Origin: Daphnia carinata
Lineage: Eukaryota > Arthropoda > Branchiopoda > Diplostraca > Daphniidae
DNA: 64,000 nucleotides
Assembly (NCBI RefSeq): GCF_022539665.2
Contig: NC_081338.1
Span: 6,560,446-6,624,445, forward strand
Direction of reading: 5' to 3'
Part shown: piece by piece, positions 60,480-64,000 of the stretch
How positions within the stretch are numbered: position 1 is the stretch's first letter
Layout of the letters: every line of letters starts with the position of its first letter
Made by a program: the position numbers and the translations under genes
The notes under the pieces: generated by a model
Told to the model about the DNA's origin: nothing
Databases searched by the model: none
Seen by the model: only the letters and a program-made list of their open reading frames with translations

Positions 60480-63400
60480 TCATCATTTTTCTAGTCGATT
60501 ATATAAATGAAGAGCACCTTTAATGATATGCAATTTTTTATTCTATTTTTTTTTGTTTGCTGGGTATCATTTATGAAATTAAACTTTAATATGCACATTA
60601 AGATTACTTGTTTTTTTGTTTTAACTCTGGATGGACATCCGGGTGTTCAAACCACACGACACACACACACAAAGAAAAATACATTTAATTGTATTTTAAC
60701 TAACCGATAGTTGATACGTTCCAGATGTCGGTATATACCGTACAGCCGACTACACGTGAACTTGATGAGAATGAAATGTGATATTTTTTTTTTTTTCTAA
60801 AGTAATGCGAAACTCTTTTTCTCAAACGCCCAGCAGTTCGTTCGACAGACGGCCTCAAATGTGGCGTGTCCGTACATTAACGAGCATAAATTGAACTAAC
60901 TTCAGTTTCGTGTTGAAAAATAGAATGTTAAGCTTTTTAAAATAAAATCCTTACATTGGATGTGTGTTTAGCTTTTCTTTACATCCCGAAATTCAAATCA
61001 CTCACAGCTTAGAGAGGTTAAAGAAATGCGGAACGTGCTCAACGTCCATCTGTGTCGGATTTGAAACTGCAATCCATTGCAATTCATCTTCACTTGTCCT
61101 CAATCAGTCTACGTACCTACGCCCATTTCCCAAGCTGCACATTATATGAAAACGTATTTGAAAAAAAAAACATTCCAAAGTTCAAAGGTCTTTATCATCG
61201 AATGGTTGTTTTTCTTTTCTAATTTAAATGGTGGATGTGTACATGGCGTGCGAAAACCTCATTCAATTCCCCGCATTCTCAATTTCTTATTTTTGATGGG
61301 AGGGAACGATGAAAAGGATGTTGAAGTTTTATGTCTATCACACACAACAAAAGCAGTCAGACCTTCCATGGACAATTTTTTTTTTTTTTTGGAACTCTTT
61401 TTGTTTTTGAATTCCGCAGGAAGTCGGATGACAGTGAAGGAAAGGACGTTTTTGTTTCATACTTTTCATTTCCGATCGGCTATTTTTCAGGGAGTGTCTC
61501 ATTAAATTAATGGGAAATAAAAAAATAAAAATGCTGGAACACTTTTTTTTGTGAAGAGTCACTGAGTCGGAGAGAATGAGAAAAGTGATGACGTCATTGT
61601 AGAAAACATCGGCCAGGCCAATAGGATCTAATATTCCCAACACGTTACTATCTTTACTCCCCTAACGCCATTCTTATATATTTTTCTTACTTACAAAAAA
61701 AAACTATTGAAGGAAAAAAAAAAAAACATGGCGGATGTTAACAGAGCGCATCCGTGATGGTGCGCAAACGTAAAGCCTCTTTTATTGTTATCATTTTTTT
61801 TTTTTGTTTAGTTCATCCTTTGTCCGTGACTACTGGACCTGTAAGTTTCCAAGCGCATCCCTGAGTCTCGAAGAAAAAAAAAAAATGCAGGTAGACACAC
61901 ACACACATACACACACACCCGGTGTTCAAGTGCAACACTCTTTAGTTTGCCTACCAGTTGATATAATAGAACGAAGAGTCCCCACAGCATCGTATATCAC
62001 GTGCAAAAGTCCCTTTTTTTTTTGCTTTGACTCTCAAAAGAACGTGGCCCTCTTTTGTGTTTTGAGAAAAATGGACGCTGGAAAAGAAATAAGTCCAGGT
62101 GGCTTCTTCTTCTCCCCAATAGGGCCATGCCCTTCCCTTTGTGGTGTGTGTGTGTGTGTGTGGGAAGGTCAAACGGAATATACATTTTGGCGATCCGTGC
62201 CCGCAAAAGGATCTCATTCTTAACGGTGTGCCTTTTGTTTAATTGACTTGTGTGTTCAAACAAAAAATTTTTTCTGGCTGTTTTGAATGGAAGACGGACC
62301 TCACAGCATCGATAATAAAACCATTGAAGGATATCGGTCAAAGACTTTCAACAGGGAATCGATATACCTGCACATCCCTATCCGTGAAATGTACACACAC
62401 ACAAGAGTTTTGGGTGGGCCAAAACTCTCAGAGAAATCAGGTAAGATTTGGCTTTTTCTTTTATGGTTTGGGCTGTGTGTGTGTGTACACACAAATGAAA
62501 AAAAAAAAAAAAAAAACGGCCAATAATCAAGTACAATGGACGTGTATAGAATTGGCCAGGTCAAAACATCCGTTCTTCCCAAACGTTTTCGAACCGACTT
62601 TGAGAAATTACAAGAGCGCAATGTTTTGGGTTTACTGGCGGTTTCAAAATACTTTGAATTTCGAACCTAGGCGTTAAAAAAAAATTAAAATTAAAAAAAA
62701 AAAATTGAATTAAAAAATACTTTACTGGAACACAACGGTAGGTGTTATATCTTACACAGTCGGATGTGCGCGATAATTCAATTAACTTTCGGGTGTCACC
62801 AACAATTTTTTGTTTTCTTCTCAACTGGATCCCCCGTCGATTGCGGATGAAATAACACGCAGGCGCGATATGGTAATCATAAAGAAGAAGAAGAGACACC
62901 TTGACTAATGATGACGCAACGTCGGCCCATCGACACCTTTTTGTACAATGTACCGAAACGAATGAAAGAAAAAAGAAACAGTTACCATGGCAACGTGAAC
63001 GCCGTTGGGTCAATACGTTCCACGATTTATTTGGTAATATAAACAGTTGTCCAGCAGCCGTTTTTTTATTATTATATTCGTCAATTTTTTTTAAAAAAAA
63101 AATTGGACATTCGAATGATCAGCTGGAAGAATAAAGAAATCAAAGAATGGACGTGTATTTTTCGTGACAAATCAGCCAGCACGCGTGAAGTGTGGCGTGA
63201 ATAACGGACTACCTACAAAAGCACAACAAACATAAGCGAAAGAATCGGTTGTTTTTTTTAGGACGTTGGGATAAAAGAAAACAAATAAAAGGGGGAAGGG
63301 CTTCGTCTGTTGAAAAAAATACAAAAAAAACGATTTGACCCGCGGTTGAACTCGGGAAATTATGAGGCAACTACCGCATCTCAACAAAACCCGCAATCAT

Positions 63401-63728
63401 TAAAGACTGCGTGGAATGTCGTTTAACCGCAAAACGCGTATCTCGTTTCCAATCGTTGATTTCCAAAAAACGAAATGACCTTTACGTGTTTTGATCCGTT
63501 GACCAATTAAAAATCGGCAGGTGGTACCGTGTGCCTTTTACTTCCTTTTGTTCGCTGTTTGTTGCGGAAGTGACCGGAACTTGCACTCTCTCAGCTCAAG
63601 CGGAAATAATAACATTCTTCCTGGAACGCGTGTAGTGGTATGCAATAAGTCCTGGAACTATACGAGACAGGGGGGAAAGAGTACATAATATATTACATCT
63701 GAAAAAAAAAGAAAAAAAAATCCTCCCT
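60478..63728. other. Gene-free homopolymer-rich DNA
   Basis: CA runs at 61893-61918 and 62392-62402, a TG run at 62141-62162, an A-run at 62496-62515 and further T-runs. Occasional ATGGCGG motifs (57544, 61730). No supported coding exon or RNA gene. Confidence 0.5.
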
Positions 63729-63748
63729 CCCCCCCCCCCCCCCCCCCC
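63729..63748 (+). repeat. C-run of 20
   Basis: Twenty consecutive C, the longest C-run in the window, following an A-rich and CCT-rich lead-in. Confidence 0.9.
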
Positions 63749-64000
63749 AATTGCACTTTTTACGCTTGGGTTGTAGTATACGGCACGAATTTCGCTTGAC
63801 GCCAGGAATACCAAAAATGGACACTAGGGTACGCTTACGTAGAACCAGACGGCAAGCGGGTGTTCTACAGTGTTCAGTGCCACGCTGCCGCCGTTTGAGT
63901 GAAGACGTATGACCACGTTGCCCTTTCTTTTCTCCAGTAACTCTCCACACGTCCAGTTTTTTTTTTTTTTTACCTGGAACCCCTCAGCTACTAGTGTTCT
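63749..64000. other. Window end, nothing recognised
   Basis: Short unique sequence of more even base composition. It could be the edge of a gene outside the window, but no exon is defined. Confidence 0.3.

Noticed and set aside
63330-63410. tRNA-like pattern with a GTTCAAC-type loop on the minus strand
   Set aside because: No A-box at the right distance and no acceptor stem pairing.

Overview
The window looks like nuclear DNA of an arthropod, most likely a branchiopod crustacean of the Daphnia type. Reasons: intron-containing genes with very short introns (about 55-75 bases) and clean GT-AG borders, a gene density of roughly one per 3-4 kb in the first 41 kb, a stand-alone ionotropic-receptor gene, a pickpocket-type DEG/ENaC channel, a Grindelwald-like receptor and a family of His-rich, Pro/Tyr/Lys-rich secreted proteins. 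The species call is inference. All gene models were spliced by hand from splice signals, and reading phases were checked across every junction; exceptions are stated.

Region by region. 1-1.99 kb: no secure gene. 1.99-3.46 kb (minus): a complete five-exon single-pass membrane protein of 395 residues, a Grindelwald-like TNF-receptor candidate. 4.1-6.1 kb (plus): a decayed Vasa/DDX4-type DEAD-box helicase followed by a broken Lys/Arg-rich nuclear-type protein. 6.4-15.0 kb: a large inverted duplication with two arms of about 2.48 kb and a 3.6 kb loop. The loop holds retroelement-like 3-prime ends, tRNA-like relics, a GC-rich minisatellite and a small foldback element. 15.5-17.6 kb (minus): an ionotropic receptor with one apparent 1-base frameshift. 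18.2-32.5 kb (minus): three paralogous secreted proteins (A, B, C) with identical gene architecture. Interspersed are a coiled-coil protein of unknown function and a VAT1-like oxidoreductase with a long tail. A fourth promoter plus first exon sits alone between B and C. 34.5-35.4 kb (minus): SAR1 GTPase. 36.1-37.4 kb (plus): a NUDT13-like mitochondrial NADH pyrophosphatase. 37.4-40.8 kb (minus): a DEG/ENaC channel.

40.8-64 kb: the character changes abruptly. I find no credible exon. The sequence is packed with poly-A/T, poly-C/G and dinucleotide runs separated by unique AT-rich DNA. It could be a large intron or an intergenic regulatory stretch.

The genes do not form one pathway. The most coherent unit is the A/B/C cluster: shared TATA promoter and 5-prime UTR motif, a tiny first exon, a signal-peptide exon ending in an R-x-K-R cleavage site, then one long repetitive exon with a metal-binding-like His-rich start and a Tyr/Lys/Pro-rich end. 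This fits a secreted, cross-linkable structural material (cuticle, glue or matrix), and it is the best candidate here for an undescribed system.
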